From Methanoregula sp. (GTDB lineage Archaea; Halobacteriota; Methanomicrobia; Methanomicrobiales; Methanospirillaceae): 52,334 nucleotides of DNA. Below, piece by piece: positions 34,242 to 43,199 of the stretch (position 1 is the stretch's first letter; every line of letters begins with the position of its first letter). The stretch covers positions 1 through 52,334 of the forward strand of contig JAKLGZ010000003.1 of NCBI GenBank assembly GCA_022710385.1, given 5' to 3'. The notes beneath the pieces were generated by a model. The model saw nothing but the letters and a program-made list of their open reading frames with translations. It was not told the origin of the DNA and did not search any database. The position numbers were made by a program, and so were the translations under genes.

Positions 34242-35425
34242 TTCATTGACATCCCGATAATGTCCCATGCCTTGTTTTCAGTGAGCCGGGCAATGGTCCG
34301 GGCAGGTATCCCCAGTTCATGAGCGAATGCACTGACATCATCATACTCTGCCTTGATCGAGATCACGTTACCATGCAACTTGCCGCATTTAACCCGTATC
34401 ATCCGCTCTTTTCCCATGATGGTGACAGGGATCTCGCTAACCGAACGCTCTGCAATAAACCGGTGAACTGCCTGAATCGAGCGGATACCGAGAGTTCCGA
34501 GTTCTTCAGCCATTACTGCTGCCAATCGTTCTCCATCGCCAGAAGCTGCAATCACCCGGACCAGGTGTCCAGGTCGTCCTTTTTTCATCGTGCAGGGTAT
34601 TGCGCTGACATCGTATGCTCCTGCTTCTATCAGCCGTGACACCGTATACGAAATGATTTCAGGGCTGACGTCATCGACATTTGTTTCAAGAAGGTCCACA
34701 TCACTATGCTCGTTGTCTCCGGTATATTCGACAATCATCGCACGGAGCACGTTTGCGATCTGTGGGGGATTTTTCGTTCCTGCACCGTATCCTGAACAGA
34801 CAACAGAACAGGCATGCCTCGAGAGTGCTGACGCCGAGGAAAACTCGGAGAGGAGGGCTGCCCCGGTTGGGGTACAGAGTTCCCCGTCATCAGGCTCCCC
34901 CAACATGACCCGGAGACCTGATTCCCTGAAAATCGAGAGTGTGGCCGGTGCGGGAGCAGGATAGGTGCCATGGGAGCCGGTTATAGATCCGCCGCCCAGC
35001 ATCACAGGGAGAACGATGCAGCCGTCCACATGAAGGGAAAGGAATGCCGTGCAGGCTCCCACCACTTCTGCAACTGCATCATCTGCTCCCACCTCGTGAA
35101 AATGATCGGTATGCCCATGGACCTCCTTTTCAGCCCGTTCAATCCGTTCAAACACTCTGACTGCCATGGCGATTGCAGAATAAGACGCCCTGGCATTCTT
35201 CACCCTCCGAATCACTTCAGGAAACGTTCTCCTCTCCGCGGTTGCCCGGGTCTTAACCTGGATGCTCCTGATCCCGGCACGTTCAACCAGGGATATCTGG
35301 GGCTCACCGACAACAGAAGCCATCGCAGAGACAGTGGCATCCCGGTCAGCCCCGATATGAAGAAGAGCACCAGTGACCATATCCCCTGCTGCGCCACGGA
35401 TGGGATCAAAGACAAGCAGTCGCAT
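34238..35425 (-). CDS. larC: LarC-type nickel insertion protein (DUF111)
   Basis: Protein of 395 aa of the LarC family, which inserts nickel into the pincer pyridinium cofactor used by lactate racemase-type enzymes. It starts MRLLVFDPIRGAAGDMVTGA and carries GHTDHFHEVGADDAVAEVVG, YPAPAPATLSIF, ELCTPTGAALL and GYGAGTKNPPQIANVLR, with ETNVDDVSPEIISY beginning the C-terminal CTP-dependent half. It is encoded as one continuous frame, whereas several bacteria need a programmed frameshift. larA, larB and larE are not in the window. It leads the operon with radB. A TATA-like box near 35451-35458 would give a leaderless message. Confidence 0.94.
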   Translation of the reverse strand: MRLLVFDPIRGAAGDMVTGALLHIGADRDATVSAMASVVGEPQISLVERAGIRSIQVKTRATAERRTFPEVIRRVKNARASYSAIAMAVRVFERIERAEKEVHGHTDHFHEVGADDAVAEVVGACTAFLSLHVDGCIVLPVMLGGGSITGSHGTYPAPAPATLSIFRESGLRVMLGEPDDGELCTPTGAALLSEFSSASALSRHACSVVCSGYGAGTKNPPQIANVLRAMIVEYTGDNEHSDVDLLETNVDDVSPEIISYTVSRLIEAGAYDVSAIPCTMKKGRPGHLVRVIAASGDGERLAAVMAEELGTLGIRSIQAVHRFIAERSVSEIPVTIMGKERMIRVKCGKLHGNVISIKAEYDDVSAFAHELGIPARTIARLTENKAWDIIGMSMK

Positions 35426-35471
35426 AAATTACCAGTACCTATAAATCCCTGTGTATATGACTTTTAAGGTG
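35426..35471. promoter_or_regulatory. Divergent promoter region between larC and cdc48
   Basis: Only 46 bp separate the two starts. On the plus strand CCTATAAATC (35438-35447) is a TATA box about 29 bp before the ATG at 35472. On the minus strand TCATATACAC (35451-35458) lies about 28 bp before the larC ATG at 35425. Both distances predict leaderless mRNAs, and the two pre-initiation complexes would overlap. Confidence 0.5.
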
Positions 35472-37892
35472 ATGCCTGAGATATTTCTGAAGGTTGATAG
35501 TGCTTATCCTGGTGATCAGGGTGGCGGGAAGGCACGGCTTGATCCCGAAACAATGCTGTACCTGAAGATATCTCCCGGCGACATTGTTGCGGTGGAAGGA
35601 AAACGTCGGACGGTTGCCAAAGTCTGGCGTTCCCTTGTTGAGGACTGGAACCAGAATAAGGTCAGGATCGACAATTTCACGCGGACCAATGCAGGTGTCA
35701 GCATCGGAGACAGCGTGAAAATCGTCGCGATACGTGATGAAATTGAAGCACGGAGGGTGGTTCTTGCACCGCCCGAAGATCTCCCGCGGAGTATCCCGGT
35801 AAGCAATAATCCGAACGTGATGAATGCATTGATCGATTTTCCGATCGTGAAAAATGATACGGTTCCGATAATGATTGGACTTCCGTTCCTCCAGCCCCAG
35901 ATCGTCTCTTATAAGGTTGTTGAGATTGAGCCTGAACAAGCGGTGATCATCACAAAAAATACCCAGATCGAGTTTTCCGAAAAGCCGGCAGCCGGCTTTG
36001 AAGGGCTGAAACGAATATCATATGAGGATATCGGGGGATTGAAGGATGAGCTCCAGCGTGTGAGGGAGATGATCGAACTGCCGATGCGTCATCCGGAACT
36101 CTTCCAGAAACTCGGGATTGAGCCCCCGAAAGGGGTTCTCCTGTACGGACCTCCGGGGACCGGAAAGACCCTGATTGCAAAGGCAGTGGCAAGCGAGAGC
36201 GGTGCCCATTTCATCTCAATCGCTGGTCCCGAAGTCATCTCCAAGTATTACGGGGAGAGCGAGCAGAAACTGAGAGAGATCTTTGAAGAGGCGGAATCCA
36301 ATGCTCCCTCGATCATCTTCATCGATGAGCTTGATTCTATCACACCCAGAAGGGAAGAGGTGACCGGTGAGGTGGAACGGAGGGTAGTGGCACAGCTCCT
36401 TACCATGATGGATGGCCTCGAGGAGAGGGGACAGGTGGTGGTCATTGGAGCTACCAACCGGGTGGATGCCATCGATCCCGCTCTCAGGAGACCGGGCCGG
36501 TTTGACCGGGAGATAGAGATTGGTGTCCCGAGTGAGCCGGACAGGACCGAGATCCTGAAAATTCATACGAGGGGGATGCCCCTGGCCGGCGAGGTGGACC
36601 TGCTCGTGCTTGCCCAGCAGACCCATGGGTTTGTCGGCGCTGATCTTGCCGCACTGGCAAGGGAGGCGGCTATCCGTGCATTGAGACGCTACCTCCCCGA
36701 AATGAACCTTGATGATGAGGAGATCCCCCAGGACATCCTCGACAGGATGGAGGTAAATGCACCAGACTTCCGATCAGCACTCCGCGATGTAAGCCCGAGC
36801 GCAATGCGCGAGGTGATGCTCGAAGTCAGCCACGTTACCTGGGATGATGTCGGCGGGCTTGTGGAAGCAAAACAGGAAATAAGGGAAGCAGTTGAGTATC
36901 CGCTCACCGACCGGGAACGATTTGAGGAGCTGGGGATCTCCCCACCCCGCGGGGTGCTCCTGTATGGACCTCCCGGAACCGGAAAGACCCTGATCGCAAA
37001 AGCGGTGGCAAATGAGAGCGGCGCAAATTTTATTGCAATACGGGGTCCGCAGCTCCTGTCTAAGTGGGTTGGTGAGAGCGAACGGGCGGTCCGGGAGGTG
37101 TTCAAGAAAGCCCGGCAGGTTGCCCCCTCAATAATTTTCTTTGATGAACTCGATGCCCTGGCACCAACCCGGGGATCCGATCTCGGTTCCCATGTGATGG
37201 AGACCGTGCTGAACCAGATCCTTACCGAGATTGATGGGCTTGAGGAACTCAGGGATGTTGTGGTGATGGGAGCGACGAACCAGCCGACCCTCGTTGATCC
37301 TGCACTCCTCCGTGCAGGCCGGTTTGACCGTCTTGTGTATATCGGTGAGCCGAACCTTGCAGACAGGGTAAAGATCCTCGGAATCCATCTGAAATATCTG
37401 CCCCTCGAGGGATCAAAACTCGAGGAGCTCGTAGGAAAGACCGGATCCTGCGATGAAGCAGCGCTTGATACCTTCATCGAGATCCTTGGAAAGGACAGGA
37501 CGTTCACCCTTGATGAAGCGATTGGTTCGCTGGGCACAATCTGTTCCGGCGGGGAAGGGAAGATGAACCGAGGGGCTCGGAGAAGATATATGGTTGACCG
37601 GATGCTCCAGTGTGGACTCTCCCTCATCGATGAGGTGCGGGATGAGCTGATCCTGAATATTGCCGCAAGGACGGAAGGATACGTCGGCGCTGATATGGAA
37701 GGACTCTGCCGCGAGGCCGGGATTTTTGCCATGAGAGAAAGGGCTGCATTCGTAACGCTCCGCCATTTTGAGATGAGTCTTGCCAAGGTGCATCCCACGA
37801 TGAACGAACGTCTCAGGGAATTTTATTCCCGTATCAGACTCCACTTCAAGGGAGGCCTTCCAAGAGACGTGCAACCACCTGAATATCAATAA
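35472..37892 (+). CDS. cdc48: CDC48/VAT family AAA ATPase with D2 insertion
   Basis: Double-ring AAA+ unfoldase of 806 aa that extracts and unfolds proteins for the proteasome. The N-domain starts [21 protein letters not shown]1 has Walker A GPPGTGKT, Walker [11 protein letters not shown] and [14 protein letters not shown]2 has a second GPPGTGKT, Walker [11 protein letters not shown] and [12 protein letters not shown]. In the D2 small domain about 75 residues (DNA about 37441-37665) separate LEELVGKT from [18 protein letters not shown], which are nearly adjacent in ordinary CDC48. The frame opens at a GTG at 35451; ATG 35472 is chosen because the family starts here and the TATA box is 29 bp upstream. 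The C-terminus lacks the HbYX proteasome-docking tail. Confidence 0.95.
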   Translation: MPEIFLKVDSAYPGDQGGGKARLDPETMLYLKISPGDIVAVEGKRRTVAKVWRSLVEDWNQNKVRIDNFTRTNAGVSIGDSVKIVAIRDEIEARRVVLAPPEDLPRSIPVSNNPNVMNALIDFPIVKNDTVPIMIGLPFLQPQIVSYKVVEIEPEQAVIITKNTQIEFSEKPAAGFEGLKRISYEDIGGLKDELQRVREMIELPMRHPELFQKLGIEPPKGVLLYGPPGTGKTLIAKAVASESGAHFISIAGPEVISKYYGESEQKLREIFEEAESNAPSIIFIDELDSITPRREEVTGEVERRVVAQLLTMMDGLEERGQVVVIGATNRVDAIDPALRRPGRFDREIEIGVPSEPDRTEILKIHTRGMPLAGEVDLLVLAQQTHGFVGADLAALAREAAIRALRRYLPEMNLDDEEIPQDILDRMEVNAPDFRSALRDVSPSAMREVMLEVSHVTWDDVGGLVEAKQEIREAVEYPLTDRERFEELGISPPRGVLLYGPPGTGKTLIAKAVANESGANFIAIRGPQLLSKWVGESERAVREVFKKARQVAPSIIFFDELDALAPTRGSDLGSHVMETVLNQILTEIDGLEELRDVVVMGATNQPTLVDPALLRAGRFDRLVYIGEPNLADRVKILGIHLKYLPLEGSKLEELVGKTGSCDEAALDTFIEILGKDRTFTLDEAIGSLGTICSGGEGKMNRGARRRYMVDRMLQCGLSLIDEVRDELILNIAARTEGYVGADMEGLCREAGIFAMRERAAFVTLRHFEMSLAKVHPTMNERLREFYSRIRLHFKGGLPRDVQPPEYQ

Positions 37893-37934
37893 TACCTTTT
37901 CTCTTCAAGACTCTTATGAACGAGTCCATTCTGG

Positions 37935-37941
37935 TTTTTTT
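37935..37941 (+). terminator. T-tract after cdc48
   Basis: Seven T lie 43 bp after the cdc48 stop, after a TTTTCTCTTC-rich stretch. A clear hairpin is not seen. Confidence 0.4.
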
Positions 37942-38075
37942 CAGACGCAGGATGAAAGACTACTCCACCCTCCTCCGTACCTAATGAGGGTGTATGGTGA
38001 TTCTCTCAGGTATTCATATGGAATGCCAATCTCGTCTTACCCTTCGAGGGAGTGACCGCTAAATACCATGATGAA

Positions 38076-38095
38076 CAATAGTGTACATTATTGTA
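38076..38095. promoter_or_regulatory. 20-bp near-palindrome at the acyl-CoA synthetase promoter
   Basis: The two 10-bp halves ACAATAGTGT and ACATTATTGT are reverse complements at 9 of 10 positions, centred on GTAC. A TATA-like TGTATAATAC (38092-38101) overlaps its right end and lies about 29 bp before the ATG at 38126. It has the form of an operator for a dimeric regulator that would block TBP binding. Confidence 0.55.
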
Positions 38096-38125
38096 TAATA
38101 CTACTCAGAAAGGTGGAGTGCTCTG

Positions 38126-39661
38126 ATGTCAAATATCACGGTATTTCTCGATAATATTGCAATGAGCCGGGATCGGCCTGCCCTGATCGCTCCCTCTGAG
38201 GGACTGGAACTGACGTACGGAGAGATCCTCTCCCGAATAAGCAGGACTGCCCTGGTTCTCACGGACCAGGGAATAGGAAAGGGAGACCGGGTCTGTATCT
38301 ATCTTGACAGCTGCCCCGAGCACCTTATCAGTTACTTTGCAATATGGCGGATTGGGGCAGTCGCTGTACCCGCCAATATCTCCCTGAAGGAAGACGAGAT
38401 TGGGTATGTGATATGTGATTCCGGTGCCAGAATCCTCATTCATGATAATTCAGGCGCTTCAGTTGCGATGGGGGCTCTCACAAGAGGTGATCTCGCTTGC
38501 AGGGGATTGAACCTTGATCAGCTGAGTGCCTCGATCCTTGATACCGGGATATATCCCCCGGTCAACTGCAGCTTCGATGATCTCTGCCAGATCCAGTATA
38601 CTGCAGGGACAACCGGCAATCCCAAGGGTGCAATGCTCACTCAGGGGAACTGGTTGACCAGCCTTGAGACTGAGCGGGAAGTCCTTGCACTGCATGAAAA
38701 TGACCGGTACCTTGGGATCTACCCCATGGGGCATGTCGGGGTCAGCTGGGGACTTTCCGTTCTCCGGGCGGGTGGCACCTATGTGATCATGAAACGGTTC
38801 AATCTCCCCGAATACCTTGATTTATGCAGGAAGTACCGGATCTCAGTACTCTCAGGAATGCCACCGGTCATTCATTCGCTCTGCAGTGCACCTGAAGGAA
38901 CCGAAGAAACACTCAAGACCGTGAGGGTGATCATCAGTGGCGGCGGGCAGCTCCTGCCTACCATCTGGGAGGCGTTTGACCAGCGGTACAAGATACCCGT
39001 GGCGAATGCCTACGGCCTTTCCGAGACGGTTGTCGTTGGCACGGGAACCATTACCCTCCCAGGGCGGCCGGAGCTGACCGGCAATTACCTGAGTGTGGGA
39101 GTTCCTACGGGATATTCCGAAGTGAAGATTGTCGATCCGGCAGATCACCATCTGTCGCTGGCATGCGGAGAGGACGGGGAGATTGCGCTCAGGGGACCCT
39201 CAGTTGCAAAGGGATACTGGAACCTGCCTGGTCCCACTACTGAAAGTTTCCTCCCCGAAGGCTGGTTTTTAACCGGGGATATCGGGCATGTTGACACGAA
39301 GGGCCTTTTATACATCACCGACAGGAAAAAGGACATGATCATTATGTCCGGATGGAAAATTTACCCGACCGAAGTGGAAAATGTTCTCCTGAAACACCCT
39401 GCAGTTCTTGATGCCGCAGTTTTCGGGTGTCCGGATGAGCGAAGGGGCGAGATCCCTGTCGCGGTTATCGTTCAAAAAGAAAAGGGTAGCCCTGATCCTG
39501 ACGATCTTCTCTCCTTTTGCAGGGAACGTCTGGCAGGGTACAAGGTTCCGCGCGGGATCATTGTTACCGAATCTCTCCCCCGCGTTCATGGCTGGAAACT
39601 CTTGAGACGCAGGCTTCGTGAGGAATATTCGGGATTCCTCTCCAGTGAAGACTTATCTTAA
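38126..39661 (+). CDS. Acyl-CoA synthetase (AMP-forming), class I adenylating enzyme
   Basis: ANL-superfamily enzyme of 511 aa, likely joining a carboxylic acid to coenzyme A through an acyl-AMP. The phosphate loop is YTAGTTGNPKGAML (about 158-171), followed by the adenine site NAYGLSETVVVGTG, the ribose-binding GWFLTGDIGHVD and the hinge DRKKDMIIMSGWKIYPTEVE. The C-terminal motif that positions the catalytic lysine, usually GK(V/I)LRR, reads HGWKLLRRR: the lysine stays but the preceding glycine is Trp. Substrate cannot be told. AGGTGGAG precedes the ATG by 7 bp. A RecA-like gene follows in the same direction after 37 bp. A palindrome at the promoter suggests dedicated control. Confidence 0.9.
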   Translation: MSNITVFLDNIAMSRDRPALIAPSEGLELTYGEILSRISRTALVLTDQGIGKGDRVCIYLDSCPEHLISYFAIWRIGAVAVPANISLKEDEIGYVICDSGARILIHDNSGASVAMGALTRGDLACRGLNLDQLSASILDTGIYPPVNCSFDDLCQIQYTAGTTGNPKGAMLTQGNWLTSLETEREVLALHENDRYLGIYPMGHVGVSWGLSVLRAGGTYVIMKRFNLPEYLDLCRKYRISVLSGMPPVIHSLCSAPEGTEETLKTVRVIISGGGQLLPTIWEAFDQRYKIPVANAYGLSETVVVGTGTITLPGRPELTGNYLSVGVPTGYSEVKIVDPADHHLSLACGEDGEIALRGPSVAKGYWNLPGPTTESFLPEGWFLTGDIGHVDTKGLLYITDRKKDMIIMSGWKIYPTEVENVLLKHPAVLDAAVFGCPDERRGEIPVAVIVQKEKGSPDPDDLLSFCRERLAGYKVPRGIIVTESLPRVHGWKLLRRRLREEYSGFLSSEDLS

Positions 39662-39698
39662 GCAATGGAATACTGTAGTGAGGAGGGGGCCTCTTCTC

Positions 39699-40283
39699 TT
39701 GCAGAAAAAAGACAAGCAGACCACCGGGGTCATCGGGCTTGATGCGGTTATTGATGGGGGTTATCCCAAGGGATCGGTGGTCATCGTCACCGGATCACCC
39801 CTCTCAGGTATCGAACATGTTGCCCGCCAGTTCTGGAGGGTGGAAGTGGAAGGGGGGGTCTATCTGATGATCGATGGTGACGTTGAAGAGGAGATGGTGG
39901 ATTCCCGAAACCTCAATCCGGATGCTTTCCCTGGATACTATAAAGGAAAGCGGATTGTTGTCGATTCACTCTCATCCGTCATTCTGAATTCTGGTATCGA
40001 TGATGCTATCCAGTGTCTGCTTCTGGCAAGAAAGGAAGCTTCCCGCGAGAATAGCACGATTATGTTCCTCCTTTACAACAATATTCACAAGCCGGAAGAT
40101 GAAAACAGAATCTTTCGTATTGCCGATGTCGTACTTGAACTGAAAGTGGTGACCTTTGCAACCGAGGTGGAACGACAGCTCGCCGTCCATAAACTTCGGC
40201 AGGGCAATGTACCTAAACGGCTTATTCCCTTCAATATCACCGACAAGGGGATAGAACTCTCCACAACATCTCGTGTAGTGTGA
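39699..40283 (+). CDS. RecA/KaiC-like protein with degenerate Walker A
   Basis: Protein of 194 aa with the RecA/KaiC core: TTGVIGLDAVIDGGYPKGSV is the usual approach to the P-loop. The P-loop itself reads TGSPLSGIEHVA, so the GK(T/S) lysine and Ser/Thr are missing and ATP hydrolysis is unlikely. A Walker B-like strand KRIVVDSLSSVI remains. The frame opens upstream at a GTG (39618) inside the acyl-CoA synthetase gene; I prefer TTG 39699, which has AGGAGGGGG at 39681-39689 and starts just before the conserved core, with GTG 39678 as alternative. Related inactive KaiC-like proteins occur in methanogens; function unknown. Convergent with metE. Confidence 0.75.
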   Translation: MQKKDKQTTGVIGLDAVIDGGYPKGSVVIVTGSPLSGIEHVARQFWRVEVEGGVYLMIDGDVEEEMVDSRNLNPDAFPGYYKGKRIVVDSLSSVILNSGIDDAIQCLLLARKEASRENSTIMFLLYNNIHKPEDENRIFRIADVVLELKVVTFATEVERQLAVHKLRQGNVPKRLIPFNITDKGIELSTTSRVV

Positions 40284-40290
40284 ACACTCA

Positions 40291-41193
40291 TCAGAGTTGT
40301 TCTCGCACCATTTTTACCGCTTCGACCAACCGTGATAACTTTAAAAAAGCGGCTTTTTGTGGGAGCATACGGAGGCCGCAGTCCGGATCAAGGAGAAGTT
40401 GATCTGGTGAAAATACGGTCAAAGCCTTTTCGATTCTCGATCGTATCATTTCTGTTGTTTCAGGGACAGGATCGGAAGAATCGACGCATCCGAATCCTAC
40501 CATCTTCCTGCCGAAGTCAAGGTCTCTGCAGAGATCGAGGTTCCCGGGCGATTTTGCACATTCAAAATCGAGTATATGGACAGGCATCCGGAGGAGATCG
40601 CTTATTACCGGTGATAGATCCCCACATACGTGGAGGCAGGTCGGTTTCTCAATCCCCCGGACTATGATTTCCAGGGCTTCCCTGGCACTGTCAAGATCAG
40701 CAATCCCGGTTGAGAGGATCGGCTCATCGATCTGGATGATTGCCGCACCTGCTCCTGCCAGGGCGGCAGCTTCAGGGGCAAGGGCATGGGCCAGGTCAAG
40801 GGCGAGATCAGCACGGTCGCGGTATATTGGAGAGGAGACATGAAGGGCGAAGGAGAGCGTCGTCGGTCCTGTTATGATGCCTTTCACCCTGCGGCTCCGG
40901 CTGATTGCATACTTGGTGTCGGTAACGGTGATTGGACTTTCTGGAGCAGAGACTTTTCCAATGACGTCATTTCCTCTCACCCCCGGCAGCCGTGAAGTGA
41001 ACATCCGGACCATGTCACCGCGTACTTGCCCGTCAGAGATGATATCGATCCCTGCAGCCACTTGATCGTTCACGGCTGTCCTGACGGCCTCACGGAAAGG
41101 ATCAAAGATTCCGGATAGTCCTCTCCGTGGTATAGCCGGGTAACTTCCGACCACCGTTGTAGGCAGGGCGAGTTCGGGAAAGAGAGAACTCAT
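40291..41193 (-). CDS. metE: Core methionine synthase (MetE C-terminal type)
   Basis: Protein of 300 aa equivalent to the catalytic C-terminal half of cobalamin-independent methionine synthase; archaeal core enzymes methylate homocysteine from a corrinoid or related donor instead of folate. It starts with TTVVGSYPAIPR and has GPTTLSFALHVSS, the DEPILS substrate motif (IQIDEPILSTG), zinc ligands in CLHVCGD and the second zinc cysteine in LLLDPDCGLRML. The N-terminal half of full MetE is absent, as is normal in methanogens. The start overlaps the aspS stop as ATGA, so the two are translationally coupled. Convergent with the RecA-like gene (8 bp apart). Confidence 0.93.
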   Translation of the reverse strand: MSSLFPELALPTTVVGSYPAIPRRGLSGIFDPFREAVRTAVNDQVAAGIDIISDGQVRGDMVRMFTSRLPGVRGNDVIGKVSAPESPITVTDTKYAISRSRRVKGIITGPTTLSFALHVSSPIYRDRADLALDLAHALAPEAAALAGAGAAIIQIDEPILSTGIADLDSAREALEIIVRGIEKPTCLHVCGDLSPVISDLLRMPVHILDFECAKSPGNLDLCRDLDFGRKMVGFGCVDSSDPVPETTEMIRSRIEKALTVFSPDQLLLDPDCGLRMLPQKAAFLKLSRLVEAVKMVREQL

Positions 41194-42482
41194 GGTGTCA
41201 GCCGGTGTCTGTCCCTTGGGAAGAGCACAGCCTCCCTGATATTGCCCAGACCGAGCATCGTCATGACGAGTCGGTCAGCCCCGAGTCCCCAGCCAGCGTG
41301 GGGCGGCATGCCATATCGGAATGGTGCCAGGTAAAACTCGAAATTCTCCGGTGAAAGCCCTTTTGCCCGGATCTGTCTGACAAGAAGATCGTGCTGATGA
41401 ACCCGTGCGGCACCCGATGAAAGCTCCATCCTCGGGTGCATCAGATCAAAGGCCTTGCAGACTGTGGGGTCGTCATCGTACGGCATTGCATAGTACGGTT
41501 TTATTGAGGTCGGCCAGTCAGTGATAAAATAATGAGATCCTATCACTTCCCCAATTGCTTTTTCGGCGATGGTTCCGATATCATCGCCATAAGCAATCGC
41601 CTCTCCGGTTGCACCGGCCGCCATCTCGATGGCATCGGGATAGGAGAGCCGGTCGAAGGGGGTATCAGGGATAGTGAGTTCTCCAATATCTAATACTTCA
41701 AGAGGACCAGCACATCGCTCCTGGACAGTATGGTAAATATGGAGTATAAGATCTTCGAGCAGCTCCATGACATCCCGGTGATCAGCAAATGAAACCTCGA
41801 TATCGATGGAGGTGGCTTCGTTCAGGTGTTTCGTGGTATTATGTTCCTCAGCCCGGAAGATAGGGCCAATCTCAAAGACCCTCTCAAATCCTGCAGCCAT
41901 CATCATCTGCTTGTATAACTGGGGGCTCTGGTTCAGGAATGCTTCCTTTTCGAAGTAGGCAATAGGAAAGAGTTCCGTTCCCCCTTCCGTGGCCGCTGCA
42001 ACTACCTTTGGGGTGGTGATGTTCACAAAATCCCGGGCGAAGAGGTAGTCATACACCGTGCGGATCACTGCACTCCTGATCTGGAAGATTGCGGTCACCC
42101 TGGGCCTGCGTGCATCGAGGAACCGTGCATCAAGACGCGTGTCGAGGTCCGCAGGTACTTTCTCGACCACATCGAGCGGAAGCGGGCTCTCGCTTCTTGC
42201 CAGCAGTTCAAACGACTCAGGGACAAGTTCTCTGCCCCCCGGTGCTTTTTCAATCGCCTTGACAGATCCCCGGACACGGACAAGCGATTCTTTCGAGACC
42301 TCTCTTACCGTGGCAAGAACCTCCTCCCCTACCTTTTTTTTCGGGATGGTGACCTGCAATATTCCCGTCCGGTCCCGTATCAGGAAAAAAGTGAGACCCC
42401 CAAGGTCCCGCACTTCGTGTACCCACCCGATCACCTCGGCCTGTGCAGTCTCGGGCGTCACCTCCTTTATTGGAATCCGCAT
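41190..42482 (-). CDS. aspS: Aspartyl-tRNA synthetase, archaeal type
   Basis: Class IIb synthetase of 430 aa. The N-terminal OB-fold anticodon-binding domain (about 1-100) has [20 protein letters not shown]. Motif 2 is [21 protein letters not shown] and motif 3 lies in [31 protein letters not shown] is the aspartate-site flipping region. The length without a bacterial insertion domain is archaeal. Many archaeal enzymes of this type also mischarge tRNA-Asn; which class this is cannot be read with certainty. It heads a two-gene unit with metE. A perfect palindrome GAGATAATCTC (42509-42519) centres 32 bp upstream and may be the TATA region. Confidence 0.95.
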   Translation of the reverse strand: MRIPIKEVTPETAQAEVIGWVHEVRDLGGLTFFLIRDRTGILQVTIPKKKVGEEVLATVREVSKESLVRVRGSVKAIEKAPGGRELVPESFELLARSESPLPLDVVEKVPADLDTRLDARFLDARRPRVTAIFQIRSAVIRTVYDYLFARDFVNITTPKVVAAATEGGTELFPIAYFEKEAFLNQSPQLYKQMMMAAGFERVFEIGPIFRAEEHNTTKHLNEATSIDIEVSFADHRDVMELLEDLILHIYHTVQERCAGPLEVLDIGELTIPDTPFDRLSYPDAIEMAAGATGEAIAYGDDIGTIAEKAIGEVIGSHYFITDWPTSIKPYYAMPYDDDPTVCKAFDLMHPRMELSSGAARVHQHDLLVRQIRAKGLSPENFEFYLAPFRYGMPPHAGWGLGADRLVMTMLGLGNIREAVLFPRDRHRLTP

Positions 42483-42508
42483 ATAAACCCGTAAGCTATG
42501 GGAGGGGG

Positions 42509-42519
42509 GAGATAATCTC
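42509..42519. promoter_or_regulatory. Palindromic putative TATA region of aspS-metE
   Basis: GAGATAATCTC is a perfect inverted repeat around one A. Its centre lies 32 bp before the aspS ATG at 42482, near the TATA position for a leaderless or short-leader message. Confidence 0.35.
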
Positions 42520-42554
42520 TTTTTTCCTGCCCGGTGCAGTTTCGCAAGCTATGT

Positions 42555-43199
42555 TCAAAGGCCTCCTGCCAGTGAACGGAGGCGCGGTTCAATCGAGGGG
42601 ATCTCTTGGGATAGGATGTCCCAGACAAGCACCCAATCCGGTGAGAAGTACATTCCTGCAAGCCGGTCTTTCATTCCAGCCAGTTCTTTCCATGGAATGC
42701 CTGGCCAGTTCTTCTTCGTTGTATCAGACATCCGGCTTGCACCGTTCCCAATAACTTCCAGTGACCGGATAGTCGCCCTTTTCAGGAGATCATCGCGGGC
42801 GAATTCGCGAAATCCGAGACTCTTCGTACGCTCGAGCAAAAAAACCATCTCTTCGAGCATGTGGGAAGCATAGACCCAGTCGCGGTTTTTTTCTGCATGT
42901 TCTCCGGTAGTATCGGAGTGGAGGTACCCTTCAAGTACGCGGGAGGTTACCAGATCTACCTTCCTGCCGCCAAAGAGATCCTCAAGGTACAACGCCAGCC
43001 CGATATAGTTCCGATAGGTGTCAGCGCCCGGTTCATACTCAACCTCGATATCGATATCACTGTCCGGGAGGTCATCTCCCCTCGCGAGAGAGCCGAAGAT
43101 TCCTATTTTCTTCACCCCAAACAGTCTCTTTATTGCGGGATAGCGGGCATTGAGGGCGACAATAACCTCTTCACGTAATTCAATAGCAGGTCCGGGCAT
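42555..43199 (-). CDS. MNT nucleotidyltransferase-HepT (DUF86) fusion
   Basis: Single chain of 214 aa combining both halves of a MNT-HepT toxin-antitoxin pair. Residues about 1-95 are a minimal nucleotidyltransferase: GSLARGDDLPDSDIDIEVE has Gly36-Ser37 and the metal aspartates Asp48 and Asp50, with VDLV supplying Asp82, so catalysis looks intact. Residues about 105-205 resemble HepT (helical, HEPN RNase). The HepT RNase motif, normally R-N-x-L-x-H-x-Y, reads KDRLAGMY (177-184): Arg and His are lost and only Tyr184, the residue adenylylated by MNT in known systems, remains. The C-terminal part thus cannot act as a standard RNase. No separate partner gene is adjacent. Confidence 0.82.
   Translation of the reverse strand: MPGPAIELREEVIVALNARYPAIKRLFGVKKIGIFGSLARGDDLPDSDIDIEVEYEPGADTYRNYIGLALYLEDLFGGRKVDLVTSRVLEGYLHSDTTGEHAEKNRDWVYASHMLEEMVFLLERTKSLGFREFARDDLLKRATIRSLEVIGNGASRMSDTTKKNWPGIPWKELAGMKDRLAGMYFSPDWVLVWDILSQEIPSIEPRLRSLAGGL

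Noticed and set aside
36689-37798. 369-codon minus-strand frame opposite cdc48
   Set aside because: Antisense to two AAA ATPase domains; Ser/Arg-rich translation typical of a shadow.
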